Positions 62,100-64,000 of a stretch of 64,000 bases of DNA are shown one piece after another (the first letter of the stretch is position 1; every line of letters begins with the position of its first letter). The notes under the pieces were generated by a model. The model did no database searches. It was not told the origin of the DNA and saw only the letters and a list, made by a program, of their open reading frames with translations. The translations under genes were made by a program, and so were the position numbers. This DNA comes from Bordetella avium (GTDB taxonomy: Bacteria > Pseudomonadota > Gammaproteobacteria > Burkholderiales > Burkholderiaceae_B): positions 1,674,001-1,738,000 of the forward strand of contig NZ_CP139969.1 of the NCBI RefSeq assembly GCF_034424645.1, given 5' to 3'.

Positions 62100-64000
62100 T
62101 CAACCTTTGACGCGAACGATTTTCTGCACCTGCGGTACGTGCCGGATAGCGCGTATGACCTGAGCCAGGTGCTTGCGGTTGTCGACCTGCACGGTGAGAT
62201 GTAAGGCCACGGTGGAGACGGCGTCATCATGCATCGTGACGTGCACGATATTGGCGTCGGCGGCCGTGACTTCGGCGGCGATGCGCCCCAGCACGCCGCG
62301 TTCGTTACGCGTGACGATGTCCAGGCGGGTGGGCAGATGCTTGGCGGTTTGCTTGTCCCAGGCGACCGTTACCCAGCGTTCGGGTTCGCGCAGCCGCTGG
62401 CGCATGGCGACCGGGCAGTCTGCCGTATGCACGACCAAGCCATGGCCCAGTCTCATCCCGGCGATGATAGGATCGCCGGGCAGCGGCCCGCAGCAGGGTG
62501 CCAATTGCACCGCCTGGCCTTCATTGCCTTGGATCAGGATAGGTGCGGCGCGGGCCGATGTGATTTCATCGACATCGGCCGCCGTGGTGGCGAGCAGGTC
62601 ATTCTCGGGCGCGAAACGGCGCGCCACGACAGCGGCCAGGCGTTTGCCCAGGCCGATGTCGGCCAGGATTTCATCGCGTGAGCTGGCGCCGGTGCTGCGT
62701 GCCAGCTTGCTCCAGGCAGGATCATCGGCCGCTGGCATGGGCATGTGTAATTCTTGCAGGGTCTGGGACAGCAGGCGCTCGCCAAAGGCGACCGATTCTT
62801 CGTAACGGACGGTGCGCAGAAAGTGGCGGATTTCAGAGCGGGCGCGGCCGGTGCGCACGTAGTTGAGCCACTGCGCATTGGGGCGCGAGGCCGGCGAGGT
62901 GATGATCTCGACCGTGTCGCCGCTGGCCAGCTCGGTGCGCAGCGGCACGAATTCGTTGTTGACCTTGGCAGCTACAGCCTGGTTGCCGATATCGGTATGG
63001 ATGGCATAGGCCAGATCGACCGGCGTGGCGCCTCGGGGCAGGGAAATGATTTTGCCGCGCGGGGTGAACACATAGACGGCGTCAGGGAAGAGATCCACCT
63101 TGACGTGTTCGAGGAACTCGCCCGAGTCGCCGGTTTGGCTTTGGATGTCGAGCAACGACTGCAACCATTGATGGGTGCGTTTTTGCAGATCATTGAGCGT
63201 CAGATCGGCGTCTTTGTACAGCCAGTGCGAGGCCACGCCTTCTTCGGCGATATGGTGCATGTCACGTGTGCGGACCTGGAACTCGACGGGGGTGCCGTAA
63301 GGGCCGACCAGCGTCGTGTGCAAGGACTGATAGCCGTTGATTTTTGGAATGGCGATGTAGTCTTTGAATTTGCCAGGAACGGGGCGGTATAGCTGATGCA
63401 GCGTGCCCAATGCCAGATAGCACTCCGGCAGCGTGTGCACCACCACGCGAAAGCCGTAGATATCCAGAACCTCGGAAAAGCTCTTTTTCTGGTCCGCCAT
63501 TTTGCGGTAGATGCCGTAGAGCGTTTTCTCGCGGCCGGAAACCTCGGCCTCGATGCCGGCGGCGGGCAGGGCGGCCCGCACGGCATCCTGAATTTTGCCG
63601 ATGACTTCGCGCCGATTGCCGCGCGCGGCCAGCACCGCCTTGTAAAGCACTTGATAGCGATTGGGGTGCATGGCTGCGAAGCACAGGTCTTGCAGCTCGC
63701 GAAACAGCAGGTTCAGACCCAGTCGGTGAGCAATGGGCGCGTAGATCTCGAGCGTTTCGCGGGCAATGCGCCGTCGCTTCTCGGCGCTGACCGCATCCAG
63801 CGTGCGCATATTGTGCAGACGGTCGGCCAGCTTGATGAGAATGACGCGCACGTCGCGCGCCATCGCCAGCAGCATTTTGCGGAAACTCTCGGCTTGCTGC
63901 TCCGCCTTGGTGGCGAAGTCCAGCCGCTCGAGTTTGGACAGACCGTCAACCAACTCCGCGACTTCGGGACTGAAGCGCTCGGCTAGCTCTTGTTTGCTGA
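62100..64000 (-). CDS. spoT: Bifunctional (p)ppGpp synthase/hydrolase SpoT (partial, N-terminus off the window)
   Basis: The 633 C-terminal codons are visible and the frame is open to the right edge. The visible part begins inside the HD hydrolase domain (LVDGLSKLE, IRVILIKLADRLHNMRTL-type segment KLADRLHNMRT). The synthetase domain follows (SGREKTLYGIYRKM, DIYGFRVVV, DYIAIPKINGYQSLHTT), then TGS (FTPRGKIISLPRGATPVDLAYAIHTDIG), helical and zinc-finger-like parts (CCGPLPGDPI), and the C-terminal ACT domain (NIVHVTMHDD, ending QKIVRVKG). It sets the stringent-response alarmone level. Order and length match E. coli SpoT closely. Confidence 0.96.
   Translation of the reverse strand, partial: SKQELAERFSPEVAELVDGLSKLERLDFATKAEQQAESFRKMLLAMARDVRVILIKLADRLHNMRTLDAVSAEKRRRIARETLEIYAPIAHRLGLNLLFRELQDLCFAAMHPNRYQVLYKAVLAARGNRREVIGKIQDAVRAALPAAGIEAEVSGREKTLYGIYRKMADQKKSFSEVLDIYGFRVVVHTLPECYLALGTLHQLYRPVPGKFKDYIAIPKINGYQSLHTTLVGPYGTPVEFQVRTRDMHHIAEEGVASHWLYKDADLTLNDLQKRTHQWLQSLLDIQSQTGDSGEFLEHVKVDLFPDAVYVFTPRGKIISLPRGATPVDLAYAIHTDIGNQAVAAKVNNEFVPLRTELASGDTVEIITSPASRPNAQWLNYVRTGRARSEIRHFLRTVRYEESVAFGERLLSQTLQELHMPMPAADDPAWSKLARSTGASSRDEILADIGLGKRLAAVVARRFAPENDLLATTAADVDEITSARAAPILIQGNEGQAVQLAPCCGPLPGDPIIAGMRLGHGLVVHTADCPVAMRQRLREPERWVTVAWDKQTAKHLPTRLDIVTRNERGVLGRIAAEVTAADANIVHVTMHDDAVSTVALHLTVQVDNRKHLAQVIRAIRHVPQVQKIVRVKG

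Overview
The window is about 62% GC, tightly packed and operonic. It looks like a chromosomal segment of Bordetella or a very close Alcaligenaceae relative. The main evidence is a complete filamentous-haemagglutinin locus in the order fhaB, fimA, fimB, fimC, fimD, fhaC. The FhaB here has a Bordetella-type N-terminal signature, a proline-rich region and a conserved extreme C-terminus. Housekeeping genes (mrp/pha antiporter, tsaD, surE-pcm-nlpD, rlmD, ppiD, glnHPQ, spoT) also resemble beta-proteobacterial versions. The FhaB length (about 2640 aa) recalls the avium/hinzii side of the genus more than B. pertussis, but I cannot prove the species.

Layout: 1-4.5 kb, a partial DeoR/GlpR regulator; a minus-strand cluster of a DUF502 membrane protein, a Tgl-type transglutaminase-like protein and a divergent MurA paralog; a GC-rich tandem repeat; and an Lrp regulator divergent from dadA. 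4.6-9.7 kb, dadA and an SbcD/SbcC-like nuclease-ATPase pair. 10-16 kb, a six-gene Mrp/Pha cation/proton antiporter operon with a fused A/B subunit. 16-25 kb, a secreted small protein, HAD phosphatase, tadA, an LD-carboxypeptidase, the ABC-F protein YbiT, and an SsuABC/TauABC-like importer with an extra binding protein. 25-40 kb, thioredoxin, LLM oxidoreductase, purine permease, tsaD, plsY, surE-pcm-nlpD, an exonuclease, a Spy-like protein, rlmD, cueR and copZ, a peroxiredoxin-glutaredoxin hybrid with a lipoamide-dehydrogenase-like flavoprotein, rlmJ and a glycerophosphodiesterase. 40-44 kb, a probable structured RNA/terminator, ppiD, tesA and a ybbA-like ATPase.

44-59.6 kb is the virulence block. 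FhaB is the two-partner-secretion passenger and FhaC its outer-membrane transporter. Between them lies a chaperone-usher fimbrial operon (major subunit FimA, chaperone FimB, usher FimC, tip adhesin FimD). No bvgAS lies upstream. The fhaB upstream region carries BvgA-like heptads and an exact TATAAT. The mature FHA part is short (about 1350 aa) while the prodomain is full length, and the proline-rich segment is a (CCG/CCA)n minisatellite.

59.8-64 kb: a GlnHPQ polar amino-acid importer and the 3' part of spoT, which runs off the right edge. No tRNA, rRNA, CRISPR array, insertion sequence or prophage was seen.
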